Shown here: in pieces, positions 36,729 through 46,299 of the stretch | Layout of the letters: each line of letters opens with the position of its first letter | Numbering within the stretch: position 1 is the stretch's first letter | Assembly (NCBI GenBank): GCA_028023455.1 | Contig: JAQFVV010000349.1 | Span: 779,501 to 843,500, forward strand | Length of the DNA stretch: 64,000 nucleotides | Source of the DNA: Epiperipatus broadwayi | Taxonomy: Eukaryota; Onychophora; Udeonychophora; Euonychophora; Peripatidae | Reading direction: 5' to 3' | Notes under the pieces: model-generated | What the model saw: the letters and a program-made list of their open reading frames with translations, nothing else | The model's database searches: none | Told to the model about the DNA's origin: nothing | Position numbers and translations under genes: made by a program

Positions 36729-39686
36729 TCAACCATTATCAATCCACTGCAGGATGAAGGTCTCTCCAAGTTTAATCCATCTTCTCCGATCTTTAGCTTC
36801 TCTTCTCCACAACACCCCTGCACATTTTCTTATTTCATCCATCCATCTCACATGTGGTCTCTTTCTGGGTCTTTTACAATCTCTTGGAATCCAGTTGAAA
36901 ATTTCAATTGTCCATCTATTATCATCTCTTCTAGCAATATGTCCAGCCCAACTCCATTTCAATCTTTTAATTTTTTCAATAAGGTCAGTAACACCTGTTT
37001 GTTGTCTTACCCATACATTGCGTTTTCGATCTCTTCTTGTTACTCCCAACATACATCTCTCCATACTCCTTTGAGTGGTCTGAAGTCTCTGTATTGCTCT
37101 TCTATTAAGTGTCCAAGTCTCAGATCCATAAGTAAGAACTGGTAAAACACATTTGTTAAAAACCATCCTTTTCAAACACATAGGCATATTTCCTTTTAGT
37201 ATCAAGTTATTTCTACCAAAAGCACTCCAACCAAGTTTAATTCTATGATTAATTTCCTCCATTATGTTTCCATCTGTATTAATAATCTGACCAAGGTATT
37301 TGTAACTGTTAACTTCTTCTAATTCTTCATAATCAATCTTTATTTTCATATTTTGAGCAAATCGATTAAACATTACTTTAGTCTTTTTAACATTTATCTT
37401 TAGTCCTACTTTTCTACTTTCATCTGCTAACTCCTGCAACATTTCCTGCAGCTCTGAAGCATTATTTGCAAAAACAACTACATCATCTGCGAAATCTAAA
37501 TGACTTAAATACTCTCCATTTACTTTCACTCCTTTAGTTTCCCATTTTAATCCACAAAATACTTCTTGCAGCACTGCTGTAAAGAGTTTTGGAGATATGG
37601 AGTCACCTTGTCTTACACCTTTCTCAATGTTGATTTTTCCAGTATCATTATGTAATCTAATTGTTGCTGTTGCATTTTTATAAATATTCTTTAAAATATG
37701 ACAATATCCTGGATCTATACCTTGATGATCCAATGCTTTAATCACTGAAGAAATGTGTATAGAATCAAATGCCTTTTCATAATCTACAAATCCAAAACAT
37801 AATGACAACTCATATTCGTTTGTCCTTTCTATGACTTCTCTCAATACCTGGATATGATCTATTGTACTAAAACCACTTTTAAATCCAGCTTGTTCTCTTG
37901 GTTGGTGGAAATCCAAAGTTCTCTGTAGACGAGTTGTAATTATCTTGGTAAAAATTTTATATAAAACTGATAAAAGGCTGATAGGTCTGTAATTTCTAAT
38001 ATCTTCTTTATCACCTTTTTTAAATATTAATATTATTACTGCATTCTTCCAATCTTCCGGTACATCTTTATCATTTAGACATTTGGTATATAACTTTGCT
38101 AAAATTGTTTCTATTTCTTCACCTGCTTCTTTTAATATATCAATTATAATTCCATCATTTCCTGGAGCCTTTCCTTTCTTCATACACTTAATTGCATGTC
38201 TCACTTCTTCATTTAAAATTCTGGGCAATTCGGAAGATGTAATAGATATAGGAGGTACTTGTTCTTTATTACTATATAATTCTTGATAAAAATCTTCTAC
38301 CAATTTCATGATGTCATCTCTCTTTTTAGTAATAATTCCATCTTTTTTTCTTATTGCAGATATAAATTTCCTACCAATACCAAAATGTTGTTTAACATTT
38401 TTGAGACTTTTATTTTCTTCTACAGCTTTCCTTGCTATTTCACAGTTATACTTTCTTATATCATTTTCAACTCTTTTCCATACCATTTTACAAAATTCGA
38501 GATATTCAATTCTTTTTAATACATCATTTTTGTATATCTTCATATTCCTTCTTTTCTTCATAAATTCTCTAGTCTCAGTAGAAATTTTATTAGTCAATTG
38601 CTGCTTTTTTCTACCAGCTATGTTTGTTGCAGTTTTTAAAAGTGTATCAGTTATTTTCATATTAATTTCATTCAAATCTGTATCATGTTCAAAATCTCCT
38701 AACACTTGAAACCTATTTGTAAGTTCTAATTTAAATTCATTAGAATGTTTCTGAAGATTAGGAATATCAACTGTAAATATTGTTTTTCTTAATAATTTTT
38801 GTCTCTCTAGTTTTACATTAACACGTAACTTACACCTTACTAATCGATGATCACTTCCTGTGTTAAATTTATTAAGAACATTACAATCTTGAAATATGTA
38901 TTTTCTGTTAGTCAAAATATAATCCAATTCTGCTGTACCTTCATTTGGATGCTTCCATGTCCATTTCCTTTTAACATTTTTCTCAAAAAATGAATTCATA
39001 ATATAAAGTTTTTCTTTTTCTGCAAACTCCACAAGTCTATGTCCTCTCTCATTTCTATTACCATAACCAAAATTACCTACAGCAATTTCATCTTTCATTT
39101 GTCTACCAATTCTAGCATTAAAGTCTCCCATAACAATTTTAAAATGTTGTTTACTCTGATCAAAAGCCTTTTGTACATCCATATAAAAATCTTCTACTAC
39201 TTCATCACTATGAGAACTTGTTGGGGCATAAACCTGAATTATCTGCATTTGGTATCTGCTATTAAGTTGTATAACTAATCTTGCCACTCTGTCCGATACA
39301 CCATCAATCTCCACAATATTGTTCTTCCACTTTTTATTTATAATGAATCCTACTCCACTTGTATTTCCAATATGTGTGCCTTTATAATAGAGTATATGTC
39401 CACTTTTTAAATCAATTGTTTCTTCTCCTTTTCTTCTAACTTCACAAAGTCCAATAATGTCCCATTTAATATAAGACAGTTCTTCTTCTAATTCTTGCAA
39501 TCTTCCTTCACTTGAAAGTGATCTGCAGTTGTAAGTACCTAAATAAAAAGTCGTCATCAAATGGCAGCCTGGGTCCGCAATCAGGGGATTCTTAGCACCC
39601 TCCGCCTTCGGCCACCAACCGCTGCCTTGGTTGGTGACTTTACAGCCTCCTGGGAATAAGGGCCATGCTTTATTTTTGTCTGTCAT
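36729..39686 (-). CDS. RTE/BovB-type endonuclease-reverse transcriptase, intact 985-codon frame
   Basis: A single protein that nicks chromosomal DNA and reverse-transcribes its own RNA at the nick. Residues 46-290 form an AP-endonuclease-like domain: TYNCRS (51-56), LCEVR with catalytic Glu (80-84), YAPTSSH (153-159), MGDFNARIG (186-194), ELDYILTN (253-260), SDHRLV (278-283). Residues 500-800 form the RT: GKAPGNDGI (505-513), NYRPISLLS (565-573), FVDYEKAFDSI (633-643), GVRQGDSISP (690-699), the catalytic FADD (732-735), and YKYLGQII (795-802). The C-terminus (850-985) has YGSETWTL, ERCMLGV, KWSWAGHIARRDDNRWT and RPHVRWMDEI, as in BovB-type RTE proteins. Met44, just before the nuclease, is an alternative start. 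Open frames on the other strand (36754-39278) are shadows. All catalytic motifs look intact. Confidence 0.92.
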   Translation of the reverse strand: MTDKNKAWPLFPGGCKVTNQGSGWWPKAEGAKNPLIADPGCHLMTTFYLGTYNCRSLSSEGRLQELEEELSYIKWDIIGLCEVRRKGEETIDLKSGHILYYKGTHIGNTSGVGFIINKKWKNNIVEIDGVSDRVARLVIQLNSRYQMQIIQVYAPTSSHSDEVVEDFYMDVQKAFDQSKQHFKIVMGDFNARIGRQMKDEIAVGNFGYGNRNERGHRLVEFAEKEKLYIMNSFFEKNVKRKWTWKHPNEGTAELDYILTNRKYIFQDCNVLNKFNTGSDHRLVRCKLRVNVKLERQKLLRKTIFTVDIPNLQKHSNEFKLELTNRFQVLGDFEHDTDLNEINMKITDTLLKTATNIAGRKKQQLTNKISTETREFMKKRRNMKIYKNDVLKRIEYLEFCKMVWKRVENDIRKYNCEIARKAVEENKSLKNVKQHFGIGRKFISAIRKKDGIITKKRDDIMKLVEDFYQELYSNKEQVPPISITSSELPRILNEEVRHAIKCMKKGKAPGNDGIIIDILKEAGEEIETILAKLYTKCLNDKDVPEDWKNAVIILIFKKGDKEDIRNYRPISLLSVLYKIFTKIITTRLQRTLDFHQPREQAGFKSGFSTIDHIQVLREVIERTNEYELSLCFGFVDYEKAFDSIHISSVIKALDHQGIDPGYCHILKNIYKNATATIRLHNDTGKINIEKGVRQGDSISPKLFTAVLQEVFCGLKWETKGVKVNGEYLSHLDFADDVVVFANNASELQEMLQELADESRKVGLKINVKKTKVMFNRFAQNMKIKIDYEELEEVNSYKYLGQIINTDGNIMEEINHRIKLGWSAFGRNNLILKGNMPMCLKRMVFNKCVLPVLTYGSETWTLNRRAIQRLQTTQRSMERCMLGVTRRDRKRNVWVRQQTGVTDLIEKIKRLKWSWAGHIARRDDNRWTIEIFNWIPRDCKRPRKRPHVRWMDEIRKCAGVLWRREAKDRRRWIKLGETFILQWIDNG

Positions 39687-40012
39687 AATTGTATATATGT
39701 ATTGGAAAAATATTTATCATTTACACAAACATTCATTCTGCCTTATCAGGCACTGAGAAGAAAGACCATGGTGTTTCTTGATCTTAAACTCAGAGGTAAA
39801 AAGCCAATAAACTCACCACGCTGGCTAATGCGTGTTGGTGAGCAGCCCATCCATGTTCATATACTATATGAATAATCACATAGTAATAACAGCTGCAATG
39901 ACAAGAATGTATGGAGTGGACATTAGGAATTTGCCCTGCTCGGTTCCTTTAAGGCCTCCAAGAGGAATCAAAGGGTCTCCTTTCAGTTAATAGCAAACTC
40001 CTTTCTGCAGCC
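39687..40012 (-). promoter_or_regulatory. 5' untranslated / internal promoter region of the RTE element
   Basis: About 326 bp between the right target-site duplication and the first Met codon of the long frame. It is richer in G and C than the surroundings and belongs to the element by position. RTE elements need an internal promoter, which would lie here; no specific promoter motif was identified. Confidence 0.5.
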
Positions 40013-40024
40013 ATTAATACATAT

Positions 40025-41435
40025 ACAAAATATAAAATATAGTAATAAAAGATATTTTTAATTTGTTTAAGCTTAAAGTTTTATAATATTTATAATGTAA
40101 ATAAGATCTTACCATGTGAAATAATTAAATAGATCCAAACCATGGTTTTCTGCAGATATTCTTTTTAATGCATTTATGGTTGTCTTCATTAAGTTCTCCA
40201 AGATAGTTCTTCTTGGAATTGGTGTGTTAGAAGAAATGGTAGCATTGGTGATGTTAAATAAGGCATAATATCAGTAGATCTTGGGTAGTTTTGCAGCACT
40301 GTCTATTTCTTTCTTTGCAGCATTATTAAGTCAGGCATTTGCTGTTTTTTGCAAACATCAGCATTAATTTCTGGACCCAACTGCATTTTCCAGGTGTTTT
40401 GGCTGGTGTGGTTTTTTGTTGCATAGCCACACATTGGAGATAGTTTTCTGTTAAATAAAGTCATTATACAACCTGTTATAAATAGAGTATTGAAAAATAC
40501 TTTTTTAAAACTCTCAGCAAAATATGGCTATCCCTCTTATAGTGGAAAACAGTTTTAACCAGTAGTTTCTCTCCTTTACAATGAATCACTGCAACACTGC
40601 TTCTCAAGCTGAGCATTCAAATAGACTAATAGACTGGACTGCTTGTACTGAACTGAAATTAAATGCCTTGGTTGCTTGTTTTAGACTTATTTATATCTAT
40701 TTGATGTTGTTCAACATGTTTTTCTAACAGTGTATATGTATCACCAGCTAGTGAAAATCTGACCTCTGCCTCCTGAAAAACATATGGAAATAAATTTACA
40801 GACATTATATTATAAATGAAAGGAGAAAAAAATATTCTTTTCTCTCTTTCCTTATTTATATTAGTTAACTGATAGGAAGCAACAAAATGTTGCCATTATT
40901 TAAATTTTAAATGATAACTTCTAAAATATTAATTTTAAAATATTAATATTATATTTAGTTTTGCCATCAATTTTACTATAAAAACATGGGAGATTTTTAT
41001 TTAAAACTCTATTCAAAATAGACCAACTAAAAAGAGTTCAAAATGATTTAGATTTTCATAATGTGAAATAAAAATGCTTTCACATATAAAAGCATTTTCT
41101 TTCTTTCTTTACTCTGTAATTTATCATTTCATTGTTGTTCACTTATTATAAAATAACTTTATAAAATATTTAACAATATGAGTAAATGCATAAACTAATC
41201 TTTCTTTTAATCTTTTAAATCAGTATATCCAAATGTCACATATATATATACATGCATACACACACAGCAATTTATAAAAAATTTTAAATACAGTTTTGTA
41301 AAATAACTAATCTTGGATGCTATTGGATTGTTTTAATTACAATATGTACTGCACATCTGTGCTGATAAATTTAACATTGGATTTAAAACATCCATCAATT
41401 TAAATATACTGATTAATAATACAAAGGATAAAATA
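40025..41435. other. intronic AT-rich DNA, nothing recognised
   Basis: No coding pattern or repeat family was seen apart from short low-complexity tracts near 41238-41270. Confidence 0.45.
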
Positions 41436-41439
41436 TATA

Positions 41440-41770
41440 AATTGGATCAACCTAATGTTGTGTATGTGGTGGGATGCAGCCAAAGAAACTGTTCTTACAT
41501 CAACTATGTGAAACAAAAGCAAACATAAGAGCAAGATTAACACAACATATTTTAATATATTAAAACACTAAGATCGATTCAACAAATATATCCAATTACA
41601 ACTGTAAAGGGGAATATGGATATAATTTTGATCCTAGCATCATCAAAATAATGTGTGAACAAAGAAAAGATAAAAAACTTAAGATCAAAAAGGTGTGGTT
41701 TATCACACAAAATGAATATATAATAACCCAAAGAGCTAATAGTATTCAAATTAGCAAAAAGTGAGTGTCA
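41440..41770 (+). pseudogene. fossil Penelope GIY-YIG endonuclease
   Basis: Frames read NVVYVVGCSQRNCSYINYV (the VYxIxCxxCxxxYIGET start of a Penelope GIY-YIG domain, with the GET mutated). An ARLTQHI-like helix follows in a shifted frame, then FDPSIIKIMCEQRKDKKLKI with KKVWFI, and a final QRANSIQISKK segment (for the IN-x-x-x-ISK end). Several stops and frameshifts show it is dead. It appears to be a different lineage from PLE-A. No RT was recognised beside it. Confidence 0.55.
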
Positions 41771-43210
41771 TAAATTCTTTACAAAACAACCATGATTATG
41801 AAACACATATGTCAAAAGTGTATTCAGTTTCTTAATTTATTTATATTTTTATTCTCTGTTATAGTATTTTCATATTATTAATAATGGCAGAATATTAAGA
41901 TATTATATATCTCTCCCATTTCCTATCAAGTTATCTACTTCTCGTTTTCTATCTACTTCCCTACATATCTATTACTTGTCTATTTACTTATCCAAATGTC
42001 TCTACTTACTTATATAAATATAAGATGTATTTAATTCAGATTAGATTACTTTAAATATATAGTAAGAGATTAAAAGGAAAAAAACCTATTTTAGATAACA
42101 GTTAAAGGACAAAATGACCCTTAAAAAAGCGATTTTTTATATCTGTAATCCTATATCGCATTTATTAACCTGCAATCTGTTTGAAAATATGATATATATG
42201 CAATATGTGAAAAATTAATCATTAAAAATTGACATAATTTCTATTTCTGCACTCAAAAAAAAATCAAAAAATTTTATAGACTGTTCATATTTAAATCTTT
42301 TAAGAGATTTTTCATTTTTTGTTTTAAATATGTATCAGACAAGTAACATAAACAAATGCTACTATCAATCGAAGATTGTTACTGAAAAAATTTGAAGGCG
42401 TCAAAACATCTAGGTGTTAGACAATGTGTTTGTTTTTAGTTTAGTCTCATCTTATAAATGTGGAATATTTTAATCATAATTTTTAAATAACAATAAACTT
42501 GTTTATTTTTTACTAGTCAGTTATTGTGTGATTTTGATCTTCCACAATATAATTGAGAGTAAATATTTGTTTAAATTGACTTAAAAATTATTTTTGGTTA
42601 TAAGGTTGTTTTTATCCTTTCAGTAGATGGAAAAAAATAGTTACGTGTACTTTTAGCATGTATACCATTTATAACTTTGTATGACCCTTGTTAAAATTTT
42701 TAAAGCTTATAAATGATATAAATATGTAATTCTTTTTCGATCTAGTGATGTATTGTGAAATATATAGTGATATTATATAATATCGATGCGACTGTTTATT
42801 ATTATTTACAAATCAAAATATTGGCTATTTTAAAACATTAAATATTTTATTTACAATGAACTTACTTGGCATTTTGTGATTTGACATGTTCTTATAATAT
42901 AAGTTATGCTTTTTTAATATAATAATTTTGATACAGTTAGACTATCATTAATCAAAATACTACCGATTCATTAATTTCTCCTACTGATATATAAAAATGT
43001 TGTCCTCATCTAAACATAAGCTACTATATATTTTAAAGTGCTATATTGTTGCTAATAAAATAAACTTAAAACTTATTAAAAAAGTTTTCACGGTATACAA
43101 ATTTTGAATAGTAAAATTAAACTAATATTAAAAAATCATACTTTATTTAAAAAATTTCAAATACTTTACGTTCAATTATTAATAATAACATGTAGATTGC
43201 TTTATAATTT
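41771..43210. other. intronic AT-rich DNA, nothing recognised
   Basis: No supported feature. Confidence 0.45.
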
Positions 43211-43505
43211 AATGTTTCTAGTGGATTTATTCTCCTTTCTTCTTCAGTGTTGCTGACTTAAACAATGTTAATACTAGCATAAGGGTCACTTTAAATTTAA
43301 TATTTATAAATCTAAAGGTTCAGTTTTAATTCTCATGTTAATACTATCACTGGTCATGCCAACAATAGCTTATTTGGTTAGAGGATCATCTTAAACTTAA
43401 TATTCATGAATCTAAAGGTCCAGGTTCAATTCCTATCCTAACACTGTCATTAATTAGATCAGCAATACCAGAAGAAGAAAAGAGAATAATGTCACTAGAA
43501 GCATT
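43211..43505. mobile_element. tRNA-like tandem dimer enclosed by about 45-bp inverted repeats
   Basis: The outer arms are inverted: AATG, T, TTCTAGTGG, then TTATTCTCCTTTCTTCTTC and TGCTGA on the left, against TCAGCA, GAAGAAGAAAAGAGAATAA, CACTAGAAG and CATT on the right. Between them two units of about 95 bp lie in tandem (from about 43271 and 43365), each with AGGRTCAYYTTAAAYTTAAT and TGAATCTAAAGGT. The second reads TAGCTTATTTGGTTAGAGG with GGTTCAATTCC, very like tRNA A and B boxes. A tRNA-derived dimer inside terminal inverted repeats is an odd combination. It may be a SINE that inserted into a MITE, or a MITE that captured a tRNA-like promoter. It lies about 260 bp before ACE exon 43766. 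Confidence 0.6.
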
Positions 43506-43765
43506 TTGTTATATTTCAACCTGTATATGATTCTTAACAGTTGAATGCAATTGAAAAAGTTTGAATAAAATAAAATTAATATTTATTTCAATGTTCAGAA
43601 GTGTTTGGATTTATAATAAGGAGAAAATGGTTTATTGTTGAAAACTTAAACATTTACAAATTCAAAAGAACTATGAAATCAGAAAATTTGAATTAATGGT
43701 AATGTATCTGTAATTGATTTTATTTGTATGTTTTTAACAATAATTTATGCAAAATTATTTTTTAG

Positions 43766-43868
43766 CTAAGTTCCATTTTGGCTGATATGGAGACAATATA
43801 TAGTACAGCAAAAATATGTATTACTGAACGATTGGGAATTATAAAATGCAATTTTAGCTTGGAACCAG
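43766..43868 (+). CDS. exon of the ACE-family peptidyl-dipeptidase (second exon seen)
   Basis: 103 bp, entering in phase 0 after TATTTTTTAG and leaving in phase 1 at CCAG|GTAATA. It reads LSSILADMETIYSTAK, then ICITERLGIIKCN and FSLEP. The DMETxYSxAxxC segment is diagnostic of the M2 peptidase N-terminal helices, and the SLEP with the split next codon matches the L-LEPD segment of the family. The cysteine pair (ICIT and IKCN) corresponds to the family's first disulphide loop. The exon continues in frame from 9288-9446 and into 56235-56378, where the split codon becomes GAT (Asp). Confidence 0.93.
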
Positions 43869-44245
43869 GTAATATTTATTTATCTTTACAAATAAAACTA
43901 ATTATAATCAACATTTTTATTTACTTTGCATTTAAAAAATTAATTGTTTTTTCCTATCACAATTGAGGTTTTCATATTTAACATGAAATAAAAATATTGG
44001 GTATCCAGAAATGAATTAAGTTAATGTTATAAAAATAATTTAATTAATTAATTTTTGGATCTTTCATGCCTTTATTTCCAGTTAAGTATAAACCTTAATT
44101 ATAGTGGAACAAACATTTTTAGTGCAAAGTAAATAAAAGCATTGATTATAAAATAATTTTTATATCTATTATTATTATTTAGTATATATATGTGCTGCAC
44201 ACATAGATAATGATGCTAATATATATAATCAAAAGCAATTATTTT

Positions 44246-44287
44246 AGCTAAGCACTTTCAAGAGACTTCTTGCTCTCATACTCATAG
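44246..44287 (-). ncRNA. minimal hammerhead-like motif, PLE-A type (left arm of palindrome)
   Basis: Minus strand: CU, core AUGAGUA, one U, stem II GAGAG with loop CAAGAAGU and CUCUU, GAAA, GUGCUU, AGCU. Position 3 is A, position 8 is U and position 7 is G. Stem II sequence differs from other copies while pairing is kept. The 5' strand of stem I lies at the palindrome centre and is incomplete. Confidence 0.5.
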
Positions 44288-44290
44288 TAT

Positions 44291-44332
44291 CTATGAGTAT
44301 GAGAGCAAGAAGTCTCTGGAAAGCACTTAGCT
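44291..44332 (+). ncRNA. minimal hammerhead-like motif, PLE-A type (right arm of palindrome)
   Basis: CU, core AUGAGUA, one U, stem II AGAG with CUCU, UG, GAAA, GCACUU, AGCU. It is the mirror of 44246-44287 with a few substitutions. One stem II pair is lost, so it is probably weaker. Confidence 0.45.
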
Positions 44333-44689
44333 AAAATAGTATTTTATATTTGCTTTCGATTATATATATTAGTTTCATTATCTTGTGTGCAGCACATATA
44401 TATAGTATTTTACAATTTAATGTAAAAAAATAAATTATTATTATTTAGATTTTAGCATTAATATTGTAATCAAAGATTAGTTTTTATTTCAATTTTAAAT
44501 GATGCTAAAATACTTTTAAAGTTGAAGGTAAAATCATAAATATTAAATCAAATTGTTTACGACATAGTTTTGTTCATCCAGCCACTTCTCTGTATTTAAG
44601 AAACTAGGTAAACTACCTAAAATATTTTAGGGTCATATTGCATTGTCAATGATTTATAAGAAATGTACCAAATTTAAACAAATTATTAG

Positions 44690-45200
44690 CAGTGCCACCC
44701 AGTGCAAGCCTTAGTAATTAATGGATACAAAAGGGTTTATGCATAAAATTGCCATCTTGTGTCTACTTTATCCAATGTCTCCAGAATAGTTTCTAGCTTG
44801 TGTTTTTCATCAGTGAGGAGCTATGGATCTGAGAGCACTGCACCAAGATCTAAGAATCTACTGTAACCCTCCAGAAGTCACCTTTTACCTATTTAGTTAA
44901 CTATAAAGCTAGAAGCTCAATGTGAAAACATATTAATGTTTCAATTTAAGCTCATGCATTGTATTGTCATATAGATATGAACCCAATTCAGCATCCATAC
45001 ATTTTGGTAATATAGTTTATAAAAAAACATAGTCACCATCCTCCCATAGGTAGAAATGCTATAAAACTATCAAAACATCATATGGTCACTAGTAAGCTTA
45101 CACAAGCTATTATTATCAGTAGCAAACTCTCCATATAGTAGTATTCTCAAACCTTCCTGCATTTATTGATTATTAAGGCTTGCACTGGTTAGCACTACTG
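44690..45200. mobile_element. non-autonomous DNA transposon-like element, about 510 bp
   Basis: Inverted ends of about 35 bp: CAGTGCCACCCAGTGCAAGC then CTTAGTAATTAAT on the left, ATTGATTATTAAGGCTTG then CACTGGTTAGCACTACTG on the right. No transposase frame was found between them. Ends starting with CAGTG recall hAT-like and related elements, but no 8-bp duplication was seen, so the superfamily is open. Confidence 0.5.
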
Positions 45201-45811
45201 TATGAGTAGTTTGCTACATTGAACAAGTAATGAACAGACCAATTGGTCTTATGATCTTATCATTGTATTTTTAAAATCTTACATAGTATCTATAAATCAA
45301 TTTTTTTATTTTTTTTATGTTATATATGTAGGGGTTTCATGCCTCACTTTCATACAGTAAACTGACTAAAATAATTATGAAATACTCTATTTTTAATCTT
45401 GTTAAATGTAGAAGCCTACATTGAAGTCTTTCTTATAGTTTTATTTGCCTTTAACCACTAAATATCATGTGAATAATGCTATTGTATGGAGAGTTTTGCC
45501 TATGTGTTTGTTTGCCTTTCTATATAAAAAAAACTACCATGATATTTAAATTGATTCACCTTCCTAAACTAACAACTATCCAAAACTAAAAATTATTGAA
45601 GAATTTCTTCCATCCCTGACTCATAACAAATTTGAGTTTTTTTTTAATATTAATCACTACCCAAAGTTGATACAGGGTATTCAAAATCATTAAGAATATC
45701 TATATTATTATTTGCAAGAAAAAAATACAATTATCAGAGATCATAAATCTGTAAGTAATGAAGAAGCAGTTTTGGTTTTGTTTTTAATTATGTTCAGTTG
45801 TGTAATAATCA

Positions 45812-46285
45812 ATAAATTTTACAAGTGCAGTGTTTAGATCGTAATTACATAAAAGATAATCATCCCTTTTCACTAACACCATTAAGCAGTGCTATTAAAA
45901 CTGCAAGGACACTCTCACCCCAGCCACAAGATAGAGACTTTGAGCAAGTAAGAATGCCCTTCTTATTTTCAAACTCAAATGCATTGATATGAGCCAATCT
46001 CTATTAGCACAAAATAAAATATAATATTTCAGAAGTACTACTAAGATTATTTTTAAAAAATGGATTTAAAGTGAATAATTTATATATTCAAGCTCTCACT
46101 TTTAGACACTTAAGATAGGCTCATATAAATGCATTTGAGTTTGAAAATAAAATGATCATTCTTATTTTCTCATAGTCTCTATCTTGTCCTGAAATGAGAG
46201 TATCCTTACAGTTTATCATCTTGTTTAAATGGTGCTGGTGTGAAGGGATGATTACCTTCTATACAATTATATTCAGATAAATCTC
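45812..46285. repeat. inverted pair of repeat R3 (copies c and d)
   Basis: 45812-45995 reads in the + direction (CAGTGTTTAGATCGTAATTA, TATTAAAACTGCAAGGACAC, CCAGCCACAAGATAGAGACT). 46095-46285 carries the same blocks inverted (AGTCTCTATCTTG, GAGAGTATCCTTACAG, GGGATGATTACCTTCTAT). They form a fold-back of about 470 bp around a spacer near 45996-46094. R3 also occurs as two direct copies at 20225-20690. Confidence 0.65.
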
Positions 46286-46299
46286 TACTATGAAATTCA

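Larger units (their letters stand above)
36700..40024 (-). mobile_element. apparently full-length RTE/BovB-type LINE with 12-bp target-site duplication
   Basis: A non-LTR retrotransposon of about 3.3 kb (body about 36712-40012) in antisense orientation to the ACE-like gene. Perfect direct repeats ATTAATACATAT flank it (36700-36711 and 40013-40024). On the minus strand it has a 5' region of about 326 bp, one uninterrupted 985-codon frame (36729-39686) and a (GAT)n tail of seven units (complement of TCA repeats at 36711-36731). The stop codon lies in the first units of the tail, so there is essentially no 3' UTR. Intact duplication, open frame and clean tail together say it inserted recently and may be, or be close to, an active master copy. 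A 5'-truncated relative lies at 61138-61476. Confidence 0.9.
9447..43765 (+). other. 34.3-kb intron of the ACE-like gene
   Basis: Bounded by GTAAGT at 9447 and TTTTTTAG ending at 43765, joining two phase-0 exon ends. It is filled with the transposable elements and repeats listed separately, among them a complete-looking 3.3-kb LINE in antisense orientation. No further ACE-like exon was recognised inside. That is expected, because the flanking exons already give a continuous match to the family. Confidence 0.75.
44184..44405. mobile_element. 222-bp palindrome carrying two head-to-head hammerhead-like motifs
   Basis: The two halves are reverse complements with small indels: TATATATGTGCTGCACACA at the left end against TGTGTGCAGCACATATATATA at the right in complement, and GCTAAGCACTTTC near the middle of each arm. 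The centre is near 44289 (CATAG TAT CTATG). Each arm ends inward with the same conserved block found at PLE-A 3' ends, so the element looks like two inverted PLE-A termini without the coding part. A possible 5-bp duplication TAGTA flanks it. It lies about 315 bp downstream of ACE exon 43766. Confidence 0.7.

Noticed and set aside
36754-39278. Several open frames on the + strand within the LINE
   Set aside because: They are antisense shadows of the 985-codon endonuclease-RT frame and resemble nothing.
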